A stretch of 12,640 nucleotides of DNA. Source: Campylobacteraceae bacterium (GTDB lineage: Bacteria; Campylobacterota; Campylobacteria; Campylobacterales; Sulfurovaceae). The translations under genes and the position numbers were made by a program. This document shows positions 6,574 through 12,640 of this stretch, piece by piece. Below the pieces are notes generated by a model, which searched no databases, was not told where the DNA came from, and saw nothing but the letters and a program-made list of their open reading frames with translations. The stretch covers positions 1 through 12,640 of the forward strand of contig JALWVW010000316.1 in NCBI GenBank assembly GCA_027079365.1. The letters are read 5' to 3'. Within the stretch, counting starts at the first letter, position 1, and each line of letters opens with the position of its first letter.

Positions 6574-7485
6574 TTACTTTCTAATATCCGGACCATCAAT
6601 GCCCAGTCCGTTTGACATGTAAGACATGAAGTAAAGTACTTCTTTTGCCCACTTACTGCTTCCTTTATGTGGATTTTCACCCTCATCTTTGTTGCAGCCT
6701 TCGAGGCGTCTTTCCAGTGTGCCGAGGTTGCCCCACTTGAGTCTGAAGACAGGGAAGTGTGTGGTGTGACCCAGCAGTGGAGACATATACTCTTTTCTGA
6801 CACGTTTTCCTGTACCCTGTACATGGCATGTGGCGCAGGAGAGCTTGAGATAACCACGCTGAGTATAGTAGGCTTTCTTACCATTCTCATATGCCTGAGC
6901 TGCCTCTTTGGAGTCGATCTTGATAGCTACCTTTTTGCCAGCTTCTTTGCTCTGGTGTGAAAAATAAGCCTCCAGTTTAGCCATGTTACCTTTTTTGATA
7001 TTCCATTTTTTCTCTCCATTGGCTACCAAACAGTCATTGATGGCCTGCGTGAGAGTAACCACCTCTTTTTTCTTGTTATCAAAGTAAGGGTAATCACCTG
7101 CGATATCTGTTTTTGGAAAACACTCTTTGAAGGTTTTTCCGTTGGCAAATTTTTTGCCATAGAGTACTTCGCCTTCATCGATTGCATCTTCGTAAGGTGG
7201 CATCTCATTGATATCATCATACTGCTCTCGGCCAATAGAATCATAAGCGTAGGAGCCTTTTGCGAGATCCGCTGCTTTCACCCCTTTTTTAATGACTCTT
7301 TTAAGCTCATCTTCTGTGGAGTAAGGAAAAAATGATTTATTTTTCTCAGGATTGCTAAATTTAGCCTCCATATACTTTACAAGAGCTTGTCTGTCTTTTT
7401 CTGCCTGTGTATCGAAACTGCCTGCATTCAAGGTACAAGCAGAGATCGCTACAAGTGCAGATATTTTTACAACTTTTAATAACAT
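6574..7485 (-). CDS. soxA: SoxA, heme subunit of L-cysteine S-thiosulfotransferase
   Basis: SoxA with SoxX makes the c-type cytochrome that oxidatively joins thiosulfate to the SoxY cysteine. The product is 303 residues with a signal peptide (1-21, ending LNA). One heme site is present, SCATCH with C217, C220 and H221. The active-site cysteine that becomes a persulfide heme ligand is C264 in LERRLEGCNKD. C122 and C152 sit where mono-heme SoxA proteins have a disulfide in place of the second heme, so this is the mono-heme type. The MSPLLGHTTHFPVFRLKWG stretch (234-252) is characteristic. ATG 7485 has an AAAGGAG site 5 bases before it. It follows soxZ by 47 bases, which hold a small hairpin. 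Confidence 0.97.
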   Translation of the reverse strand: MLLKVVKISALVAISACTLNAGSFDTQAEKDRQALVKYMEAKFSNPEKNKSFFPYSTEDELKRVIKKGVKAADLAKGSYAYDSIGREQYDDINEMPPYEDAIDEGEVLYGKKFANGKTFKECFPKTDIAGDYPYFDNKKKEVVTLTQAINDCLVANGEKKWNIKKGNMAKLEAYFSHQSKEAGKKVAIKIDSKEAAQAYENGKKAYYTQRGYLKLSCATCHVQGTGKRVRKEYMSPLLGHTTHFPVFRLKWGNLGTLERRLEGCNKDEGENPHKGSSKWAKEVLYFMSYMSNGLGIDGPDIRK

Positions 7486-7511
7486 GGTTTCTCCTTTGTT
7501 ATTTGTCTAAA

Positions 7512-7532
7512 GTTACCCTATAAAAAGGTAAC
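7512..7532 (-). other. Intercistronic hairpin directly after soxZ
   Basis: GTTACC (7512-7517) and GGTAAC (7527-7532) form a 6-bp stem with a 9-base loop, starting at the base next to the soxZ stop codon. The leftward transcript continues TTTAG, too short for a clear terminator. It may protect the 3' end of an upstream processed fragment. The repeat is seen; the role is inferred. Confidence 0.45.
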
Positions 7533-7826
7533 CTACTTGATCTTTTTCTTGTCTGTCTTTGTCTTGCCACTCAGGTCTGTCCAAGTGATGACAAGCTCTT
7601 TCCCTTTGTTCTCGCCCTTAAATTTGAATTTAAGGTAGGGGTTTTTTGAGAGAAATTGGCTTGTGGAAGCTTCATAGACTACCTCGTCTCCTACTTTTGC
7701 TATCACATAGGTGATGAAGTTGGCTTCTTTTCCTTTTTTCTTTGCTTCAGCGTAACTCATCATAGGATGTTTCGCCATGACTTTTGCTGTGGTGATACCG
7801 TCTTTCTCTTTTGCTTTTATTCTCAT
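7533..7826 (-). CDS. soxZ: SoxZ, sulfur carrier partner
   Basis: SoxZ forms the SoxYZ heterodimer that carries pathway intermediates. The product is 97 residues, close to the usual 100, with no signal peptide: as in other Sox systems it should be co-exported with the Tat signal of SoxY. Family features are the AKHPMM turn (18-23), the immunoglobulin-like strand pattern, KNPYLKFKFKG (61-71) and WTDLSGKTKTDKKKI at the C-terminus. ATG 7826 is supported by AAAGGAAAAG. It follows soxY by 67 bases without a clear structure. Confidence 0.95.
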   Translation of the reverse strand: MRIKAKEKDGITTAKVMAKHPMMSYAEAKKKGKEANFITYVIAKVGDEVVYEASTSQFLSKNPYLKFKFKGENKGKELVITWTDLSGKTKTDKKKIK

Positions 7827-7893
7827 TTCTTTTCCTTTCTCTTAAAAATATTATTGTTTTATTGCGCTATGTATTTGTCTGCTTTTGTGCCTA

Positions 7894-8358
7894 TCAGCCG
7901 CCACATCCACCGATGGTGACTTTTACGACCTTGCTGGCTTTATAGAGTTTGCCATCAATCTCAGCGACTGCAACGACAGTACCTGTTTTCTGTAGTTTGA
8001 TTCTGAGAGAATAATCAGGTATACCATTTTTTGGCACATCAAAAACGGCTACAAGGGACTCAGGGTTAGCATCTTGGAAAAGAGCCAATCTGCTTGCGCC
8101 TTCAGCCTTGAGTGTGACAGGGATCACTGCGCCATTCTCTGCGATATCCGGTGCTTTGAGTTTGACTTTACCGTCTTCTACTTTATCCGTACCAAAGAGT
8201 GCCTTGATCGCAGCATCTACGCCCGGCTTATCTTTTTCATTTTTTACTTTCCATACATCTACTTTTGTCTCTCTGTAGTTTTGTGCTGAGAGTCCTGCCG
8301 GTATCATTGTGGCAGCCAATATACCTGCGCCTAGTCCTAAAAATTTTCTTCTTTCCAT
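7894..8358 (-). CDS. soxY: SoxY, covalent sulfur carrier
   Basis: SoxY holds the substrate as a cysteine S-thiosulfonate while SoxAX, SoxB and SoxCD act in turn. From ATG 8358 the product is 154 residues. The start is fixed by AAGGAG and by an immediate Tat signal (MERRKFLGLGAGILAA), although the frame stays open further upstream into soxX. The C-terminus ends in IGGCGG with the carrier residue Cys152, the expected swinging-arm tail. The centre has the beta-sandwich pattern of the family (NGAVIPVTLKAEG). The gene starts 19 bases after soxX and pairs with soxZ just downstream. Only one soxYZ pair is in this window. Confidence 0.97.
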   Translation of the reverse strand: MERRKFLGLGAGILAATMIPAGLSAQNYRETKVDVWKVKNEKDKPGVDAAIKALFGTDKVEDGKVKLKAPDIAENGAVIPVTLKAEGASRLALFQDANPESLVAVFDVPKNGIPDYSLRIKLQKTGTVVAVAEIDGKLYKASKVVKVTIGGCGG

Positions 8359-8377
8359 GTTTTCTCCTTCTGTATGT

Positions 8378-8731
8378 TTATTTAATTGTTTTGAGATAAG
8401 CAACAAGTGCTTTGATCTGGTGGTCACTGAGCCAACCGTTTTTGCCAAATGGAGGCATTGCCGAGATAGGATTGGTGCTGTATGGATCATAGATCTTGTC
8501 ATAGAGCGCTTTTTCCGGCCATGAAGACAGGTACTGTAGTTTTGGTCCCAGGCTTCCAGGGTTATTGATCTCTTTGCCATTGACGGCATGGCAGGCAAGG
8601 CAGTTGCCCAGCTTTTTGGTATTAAAGATCTTTTCACCCTCTTTTACCAGGTTCATATCGCCTGCAACAGATGCTGTTGCGAGCAATCCACTTACAGCTG
8701 ATGCGATAAGTAACTTTTTTGTCAAGTTCAT
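8378..8731 (-). CDS. soxX: SoxX, mono-heme cytochrome c
   Basis: SoxX is the electron-accepting heme subunit of SoxAX. The product is 117 residues, short for the family but typical of a single-domain form. It has a signal peptide (1-23, ending SVA), then one heme site CLACH (C44, C47, H48), the NPGSLGPKL segment (57-65) and the likely axial ligand Met92 in AMPPFGKNGWL. ATG 8731 has an AAAGGAG ribosome binding site. It lies 47 bases after soxD across a short GC hairpin and 19 bases before soxY. The alternative, a general cytochrome c, is unlikely given the position next to soxYZ. Confidence 0.93.
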   Translation of the reverse strand: MNLTKKLLIASAVSGLLATASVAGDMNLVKEGEKIFNTKKLGNCLACHAVNGKEINNPGSLGPKLQYLSSWPEKALYDKIYDPYSTNPISAMPPFGKNGWLSDHQIKALVAYLKTIK

Positions 8732-8758
8732 TCTTTCTCCTTTGTGTGTTGGACTTGC

Positions 8759-8773
8759 GGGAGCATGACTCCC
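8759..8773 (-). other. Short GC hairpin just after soxD
   Basis: GGGAG (8759-8763) and CTCCC (8769-8773) pair around a 5-base loop, ending 5 bases from the soxD stop codon. There is no T run, so it is not an intrinsic terminator; it could mark a processing or stabilisation point between soxCD and soxXYZA. The stem is short and might be chance. Confidence 0.35.
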
Positions 8774-8778
8774 TTCGT

Positions 8779-9879
8779 CTATTTGCTTGCGCCGACCATA
8801 TAATCTACAATCTCTTTGACGGTAGCGTCTGAGAGATCCATATTGCCACCTTTTGGTGGCATGGCATTGAATCCACTAAGCGCATGTTTGTAGACCACAT
8901 CCATGCCTTTGGCAGTGACTTTTGCCCAGGCCTCTTTGTCCCCGACTACCGGAGCACCGATCGCTGCATTGGCATGGCAGGCACTACATTTGGCTTCATA
9001 GAGTTTTTGCCCCTTGGATACTGTTTTGCTGCCTTCTTCTTTAGGGAGATCCCTCGTAGTTGACATGGCTGGTTTGAAATCTTTAAGTTCAAACTTGATG
9101 GGGGTTACCTTGCCATCTTTGCAGCCCTTCATGCATCGTGTTCCTTTGCCGTAGTTTTCCGGATTTTTGAGGAATTTTGCTACCTCTTTGGCACCTACGC
9201 CACCATCCACATTGGGATAGAAGCCATCTCTGTTTGGCATTTTGATCTTGAGAAACTTTGCACGATCGAGGACATAGTCATCATCTAACTCTTGTCCATC
9301 GATCTCAATCTCATTGACAGAGAGGAGATAGGCGACGAGTGCATAGGTGTCATCATTGGATAGACTTTTTGGATGAGGGAATGGCATGGCTGACTGGATA
9401 TACCAGAAAAGTGTGCTGGCATAAGGCCAATAACTTCCGATCGTTCTGACTGGCGGCTCATCACCTTTGGCCGCATCTACCAGTTGGTTTTTGAGTGTTC
9501 CCTGTCCTCCAGAGAGCGTAGGGTAGCCCTTTCCTCCCATACCAAAGTCACCATGACACATAGCGCACTGATCTGCGAAGAGTTCATCCCCTCGCTCAAC
9601 AGAGCCTTTTCCTTCAGGTAGGCCAGTGCCATCGGGCATGACGTCTTTGTTCCAGGCCTTGATCTCTGCAGCAGTTGGTGTGCGACCATAGCTGGAGAAG
9701 CCTTTTTTGCTCTGTGTGTTGACAGAGTATGCCTGATAGTGGCCATCCTTGGTTGGGTAGATGACTGCTCCGTCGACATTTTTTTCTATTTTCATATCTG
9801 CGGCCATGGCACTGCCAACGATCACAGAGAGAGCAACCATTGTTCTTAAAAGTGGTTTTCTAACCTCTGACATGTACAT
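8779..9879 (-). CDS. soxD: SoxD, di-heme cytochrome c subunit of sulfane dehydrogenase SoxCD
   Basis: SoxD takes electrons from the molybdenum subunit SoxC during oxidation of the SoxY-bound sulfane sulfur. The product is 366 residues with a signal peptide (about 1-27). It has two cytochrome c domains: first heme site CAMCH (105-109, followed by the GMGGKGYPTLSGG segment) and second CSACH (298-302, with a probable Met ligand in FNAMPPKGG). Between them is a spacer with C249 and C253 (CMKGC), a pair that is not a heme motif and could be a disulfide. ATG 9879 is chosen because GGGGAGG lies 6 bases before it; it overlaps the soxC end by 20 bases, so the two are translationally coupled, as suits a stoichiometric complex. 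Confidence 0.95.
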   Translation of the reverse strand: MYMSEVRKPLLRTMVALSVIVGSAMAADMKIEKNVDGAVIYPTKDGHYQAYSVNTQSKKGFSSYGRTPTAAEIKAWNKDVMPDGTGLPEGKGSVERGDELFADQCAMCHGDFGMGGKGYPTLSGGQGTLKNQLVDAAKGDEPPVRTIGSYWPYASTLFWYIQSAMPFPHPKSLSNDDTYALVAYLLSVNEIEIDGQELDDDYVLDRAKFLKIKMPNRDGFYPNVDGGVGAKEVAKFLKNPENYGKGTRCMKGCKDGKVTPIKFELKDFKPAMSTTRDLPKEEGSKTVSKGQKLYEAKCSACHANAAIGAPVVGDKEAWAKVTAKGMDVVYKHALSGFNAMPPKGGNMDLSDATVKEIVDYMVGASK

Positions 9880-11173
9880 TGTTTACCTCCCCGTTTGCTT
9901 TGACTTCCCAGCTGCAGATAGCATTCCTGTGATAGACAGATTCCACACCCACTGCTGCAATCTCTTGATTGATCGTTGGCTGCGTATTGCCTGTGTCATC
10001 AGTAGCACGACTTTGCAGTACCAACGGCTTGCCGTCCCATTTGATAATCATACTGAATCTTGTCCATGACTTGGGAAGAACAAGCCCTTTGAGGCTCGCT
10101 TCTGTCCAGTTGTCGCCACCGTCCAGTGAGACATCTACATGCTGTATCGTTCCCTGTCCACTCCATGCCAATCCTTCGATCTCTACCACATCACCTTTTT
10201 TTAGGTCAGTCCATGGTTTTTCAGGACATGGTGAGGTGATGATGGAATTGACTTCCATTGGCCAAAAGAATCTGATAGCTTTACCACTGGGTTGAAGCAT
10301 TGTATACTTGGAAGTCTCTTCCTTGGCATGCCAAGGTTTGTCACCAAATTCAAGTCTCTTGAGCCATTTGACATTGAGGTTTCCTTCCCAGCCTGGTACA
10401 AGCAGTCTGACAGGATAGCCCTGATCAGGTCGGAGTGCCTCACCGTTCTGTCCCCAGACCAGCATGGCATCATCCATGATCTTCTCAATAGGAATGGTTC
10501 GACCCATCTCTGAGTTGTCACTTCCCTCTGCAAGCACCCATTTGGCTTCTGGTTTGACACCGAGATCTTCAAGCAGTACAGAGAGCTTTACGCCCGTCCA
10601 CTCTGCAGAACTCATCATACCTTTGGTAAACTGGATACTATTAAACTGCGGTCCTCTCCACTCGGCAGAGCCGTTGGCAGGACATTCGATGAAGTGGATT
10701 CTGCTTTCGCTTGGATACCTTTTAAGCTGTGCAAGTGTCAGTACGATAGGCTTTTCTATCAGCCCATGGATCATCAGTCTGTATTTGTTGGGGTCAATGA
10801 TCGCTGTACCACCATGGGATCTGTTGAAAAACAGTCCATTGGGTGTGATGATGCCACCTTCCAGTTCGTGGATGGGACACATAGCTACTGAGGCATACAT
10901 GTCACCTGAGGAAAGCAGGTCAGTAACCCGCCTAACCACATTATGCTCATACGGGGATCGCTGCCCATATCCATATTTGTCTACAGGAAATCCTAGTTTG
11001 ACACCCCATTCTGCTTCTTCTGTGATTGCAGCATCGTCTGCTTTTAGTGCGACAGGTGCGACGACACCTGCTGCAGCTACAGACATGAACATGCCCTTGA
11101 GAAAGCCTCTTCGGCTATCTGTAGAAACACTGTTTGACGCAAGAGTCACGCTTTTTTCTATTGTCTTACTCAA
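9860..11173 (-). CDS. soxC: SoxC, molybdenum subunit of sulfane dehydrogenase SoxCD (TTG start)
   Basis: SoxC is a sulfite oxidase-family Moco protein which, with SoxD, oxidises SoxY-bound sulfane sulfur in a six-electron step. The start is placed at TTG 11173, 8 bases after a near-perfect AAGGAGG; the frame is open to 11230 but no ribosome binding site supports an earlier start. The product is then 437 residues. It has a Tat signal with an extended n-region (DSRRGFLKGMFMSVAAAG, 19-36). The Moco domain follows, with HFIECPANGSAEW, in which Cys164 is the cysteine ligand of Mo, and the Mo-co dimerisation domain (about 315-437, with VEIEGLAWSG and VDVSLDGGDNWTEA). It is the first gene of the operon, overlapping soxD by 20 bases. 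Confidence 0.96.
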   Translation of the reverse strand: MSKTIEKSVTLASNSVSTDSRRGFLKGMFMSVAAAGVVAPVALKADDAAITEEAEWGVKLGFPVDKYGYGQRSPYEHNVVRRVTDLLSSGDMYASVAMCPIHELEGGIITPNGLFFNRSHGGTAIIDPNKYRLMIHGLIEKPIVLTLAQLKRYPSESRIHFIECPANGSAEWRGPQFNSIQFTKGMMSSAEWTGVKLSVLLEDLGVKPEAKWVLAEGSDNSEMGRTIPIEKIMDDAMLVWGQNGEALRPDQGYPVRLLVPGWEGNLNVKWLKRLEFGDKPWHAKEETSKYTMLQPSGKAIRFFWPMEVNSIITSPCPEKPWTDLKKGDVVEIEGLAWSGQGTIQHVDVSLDGGDNWTEASLKGLVLPKSWTRFSMIIKWDGKPLVLQSRATDDTGNTQPTINQEIAAVGVESVYHRNAICSWEVKANGEVNNVHVRG

Positions 11174-11272
11174 TATACTAACCTCCTTATTAAGTAGTTC
11201 GAATAAGATTATGACATAAAATAGCAGCAAAACATAATATTTCTTATTTTTTATGTATAATAATTTCTAATA

Positions 11273-11300
11273 TGTAACAATATGTTACAAATATGTTACA
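11273..11300 (-). promoter_or_regulatory. Array of three TGTTACA half-sites upstream of soxC
   Basis: TGTAACA (11273-11279) and TGTTACA (11283-11289) form a perfect 7-bp dyad with a 3-base spacer, and a second TGTTACA (11294-11300) follows 4 bases later. Half-sites therefore repeat every 10-11 bases, about one helical turn, as expected for a transcription factor bound to one DNA face. The array lies 100-127 bases before the soxC start and just downstream of a TATAAT box, consistent with a repressor of the sox operon. The identity of the regulator is not visible here. Confidence 0.55.
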
Positions 11301-11321
11301 AAAATACTATTTGCTATCTAT

Positions 11322-11327
11322 ATTATA
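11322..11327 (-). promoter_or_regulatory. Candidate -10 box of the sox operon
   Basis: A perfect TATAAT on the minus strand, followed downstream by the TGTTACA array. No convincing -35 is seen at 16-18 bases, which is common in Campylobacterota. A weaker alternative is TTATACAT (near 11253-11260) with TTGTTA upstream, in which case the half-sites would overlap the -35. The choice between the two is open. Confidence 0.4.
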
Positions 11328-11339
11328 TACTTTGATGCA

Positions 11340-11358
11340 ATAGGTGAGATATACCTAT
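11340..11358. repeat. Small inverted repeat between soxC and the transposase-like gene
   Basis: ATAGGT (11340-11345) and ACCTAT (11353-11358) are a perfect 6-bp dyad with a 7-base spacer. It lies just upstream of the candidate sox -10 box, where an activator could bind. The symmetry is seen; the function is inferred and chance is possible. Confidence 0.3.
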
Positions 11359-11418
11359 AAGAAAAAGATCGATAAATGGCAAAAAAAGATCCTGCATGCC
11401 CTAAAATTCGGAATGGGT

Positions 11419-12186
11419 TTAATGTAGTTTTTTGATACAGTAGGAGACTAGAGCAGCACTGACCCCTAGTGTTTTGGCGATCTCTCCTTGGGTATAGCCA
11501 TCCAGGTATGCTTTTTGCATAGCACAGTTTCGTTCTTCTTTGGAGTGAAGGTCGCGAAAGTAGGTATCTAGGGGTATATCTCGTTCTGTCTTGATGCCCG
11601 TCTTGCTGTGTGTGACTTTTTTTCGTTTTTCGTCATCTAGAGCACCAAGCTCATCCTTGGTCAGGTCGGACTGAAGAAATTGTTTCAGTTCTCGTTCGGT
11701 ATACTTTTCTATCATCAGTGATTTCTGTGCGCAGGGTATGATTGCTTCAGTACCCAAAATAGCTGCACTAAGTGTATGGGGGTAGTCTGCAGGAAAAAAA
11801 GAGAGATTGGCTTTGATGGGATCATATTCAATGTATTTGATTGTGTATTCCAAATACTCCTCATGGACGATATACCAGGATTTGTAGCGCCCTTTCCAGA
11901 GAGGGCCTGAGCGCTCCTGTTTTCTATTGAAATAGATGGCATAGTTTCCATTGATCTGACGCATAAAATAGGAGAGATTTTCTCGTTTGGTTTCCAGTAG
12001 CAGGTGGTAATGATTGTCCATGATACAGTAGTCGTGCAGTATGATATTGTAGGTGTCGCAGGCTTTGCAGACAATGGAGAGAAATTTCTCTTTTTCCAGG
12101 ATCGTAGCAAAAATATTGGCTTTGTAGACACCTTGATTGGCGACATGATGAAAGCCGATAAGATCTACACGGGGTTGTCGTGCCAT
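11419..12186 (-). CDS. REP-associated tyrosine transposase-like protein (Y1/HUH, TnpA_REP) with C-terminal HTH
   Basis: The product is 255 residues. The N-terminal half is a Y1 transposase (IS200-like) domain of the RAYT branch: opening FHHVANQGV (12-20), the HUH pair in MDNHYHLLL (H59 and H61), SGPLWKGRYKSW (93-104), and KYIEYDPIKA (117-126), where Tyr118 is the likely nucleophile. RAYTs nick single-stranded DNA at REP palindromes and are usually single-copy and domesticated. The C-terminal part (about 195-255) is charged and ends in a helix-turn-helix-like GYTQGEIAKTLGVSAALVSYCIKK, probably for DNA recognition. ATG 12186 has AAGG at good spacing. No terminal inverted repeats or target duplication is visible, so this is not a clear insertion sequence. 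All key motif residues are present, so it may be active. Confidence 0.88.
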   Translation of the reverse strand: MARQPRVDLIGFHHVANQGVYKANIFATILEKEKFLSIVCKACDTYNIILHDYCIMDNHYHLLLETKRENLSYFMRQINGNYAIYFNRKQERSGPLWKGRYKSWYIVHEEYLEYTIKYIEYDPIKANLSFFPADYPHTLSAAILGTEAIIPCAQKSLMIEKYTERELKQFLQSDLTKDELGALDDEKRKKVTHSKTGIKTERDIPLDTYFRDLHSKEERNCAMQKAYLDGYTQGEIAKTLGVSAALVSYCIKKLH

Positions 12187-12211
12187 AGCGCTACCTTAGA
12201 TTTCAATTTGA

Positions 12212-12256
12212 TATGATAGCATATTTAATATTTGATACCCGACCCTATGATAGCAT
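12212..12256. repeat. Two copies of an 11-bp direct repeat upstream of the transposase-like gene
   Basis: TATGATAGCAT occurs at 12212-12222 and again at 12246-12256, 34 bases apart, in the divergent gap between the transposase-like gene and apaH. These may be binding sites of a regulator or of the transposase itself. The repeat is exact; the role is inferred. Confidence 0.45.
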
Positions 12257-12295
12257 CCACTAGAAAAGACCATAAAATCAAAAACTTAAAACATC

Positions 12296-12318
12296 TGTTT
12301 TTTATTTTTCGCTATAAT
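12296..12318 (+). promoter_or_regulatory. Promoter of the apaH-like gene
   Basis: A perfect TATAAT (12313-12318) is preceded by a dense T-rich stretch (TGTTTTTTATTTTTCGC). This matches the Campylobacterota vegetative promoter type, which depends on T-rich sequence before the -10 rather than a -35 box. Transcription would start near 12325, giving a leader of about 90 bases before the ATG. Confidence 0.6.
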
Positions 12319-12417
12319 AATCCCAAATCATACAGCGGTATAGATAGATTTTATGGAGATGTTTTGGGATTATTTGATAGATTTTTGAGGTTTTTTGGTG
12401 TGGAGAAAACCATACCC

Positions 12418-12640
12418 ATGCGTACATACCGGAGGGTCTGGGCGATAGGGGATATTCAGGGCTGCTATAGTGCATTGATGCGATTGCTGGAGAAAATAGA
12501 TTTCGATCCTGCGCAGGACAGGCTTTGGATCGCAGGGGATCTGGTCAATCGTGGTTCTGGTTCTCTGGAGGTGCTGGAGTATCTTTATGGTATCAGGGAT
12601 CGCATTGATGTGGTGCTTGGCAACCATGATATCACACTGC
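12418..12640 (+). CDS. apaH: Symmetrical bis(5'-nucleosyl)-tetraphosphatase, N-terminal part (runs off window)
   Basis: The enzyme splits diadenosine tetraphosphate into two ADP and belongs to the metallophosphatase superfamily. The first 74 residues are present: WAIGDIQGCYSAL (8-20, the first metal motif GDxxG), DRLWIAGDLVNRGSGSLEVL (second motif GDLVNRG) and VVLGNHD (third motif GNHD), all in the expected order and spacing for ApaH. The start is not certain: ATG 12418 has GGAG 12 bases away, a little far, while an in-frame GTG at 12400 has GAGG 9 bases upstream and would add six residues. The gene diverges from the transposase-like gene and is unrelated to the sox cluster. The C-terminus lies beyond the window. 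Confidence 0.9.
   Translation, partial: MRTYRRVWAIGDIQGCYSALMRLLEKIDFDPAQDRLWIAGDLVNRGSGSLEVLEYLYGIRDRIDVVLGNHDITL

Noticed and set aside
8359..8637. Upstream extension of the soxY frame
   Set aside because: The extension overlaps soxX, lacks a ribosome binding site, and would place the Tat signal in mid-protein.
10464..11219. Plus-strand ORF of 251 codons
   Set aside because: It is antisense to soxC and Ser/Leu-rich, as expected from a reverse-strand shadow; no recognisable domain.
11174..11418. Possible CRISPR or transposon end in the AT-rich gap with repeated TGTTACA
   Set aside because: The repeats are only 7 bp at one-turn spacing, with no spacers or terminal inverted repeats; an operator array explains them better.
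12353..12388. An 11-codon ATG ORF before apaH
   Set aside because: Very short, no good ribosome binding site, and not amino-acid biased as a leader peptide would be; probably chance.
12370..12627. Minus-strand 85-codon ORF at the right edge
   Set aside because: Shadow of the apaH coding frame, which has clear metallophosphatase motifs.

Overview
The window looks like chromosomal DNA from a sulfur-oxidising member of the Campylobacterota, probably Sulfurovum-like. This rests on the Sox protein set, the style of the signal peptides, the AAAGGAG-type ribosome binding sites, the moderate GC content and a T-rich stretch before a TATAAT -10 box. No rRNA or marker gene is present to confirm the genus.

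Layout. Almost everything is on the minus strand, so biological order runs from high to low coordinates. At the right end (12418 to the edge) the start of an apaH-type diadenosine tetraphosphatase gene reads rightwards. Divergent from it is a gene for a REP-associated (Y1/HUH) transposase-like protein (12186-11419). A 245-base AT-rich gap follows, with three TGTTACA-type half-sites and a TATAAT box; it is the likely control region of the sox operon. The core operon is soxC, soxD, soxX, soxY, soxZ, soxA, an unrecognised secreted protein gene, then soxB (11173-4344). A perfect 12-bp hairpin after soxB separates it from an accessory block: a cytochrome c-thioredoxin fusion, a MOSC protein, a secreted DsrE-like protein, a secreted SoxH-like metallo-beta-lactamase-fold protein and an unrecognised protein (4236-1109). 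A secreted rhodanese gene with its own good sigma70-type promoter follows (963-376), then the start of a YeeE/YedE membrane transporter gene running off the left edge (199-1).

How it works together. SoxAX attaches thiosulfate to the C-terminal cysteine of SoxY in SoxYZ. SoxB hydrolyses off the terminal sulfone as sulfate. SoxCD oxidises the remaining sulfane sulfur to the sulfone level, giving complete oxidation to sulfate without obligatory sulfur globules. The thioredoxin-cytochrome, DsrE-like, MOSC, rhodanese and YeeE proteins look like a thiol-redox and sulfur-relay module, partly periplasmic and partly cytoplasmic. Three intercistronic hairpins (after soxD, soxZ and soxB) could tune the relative amounts of the operon segments.

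The least explained parts are the protein encoded between soxA and soxB, the heme-thioredoxin fusion, the unrecognised gene overlapping the end of the MBL gene, the half-site array upstream of soxC, and a pair of mutually exclusive RNA structures just before yeeE.
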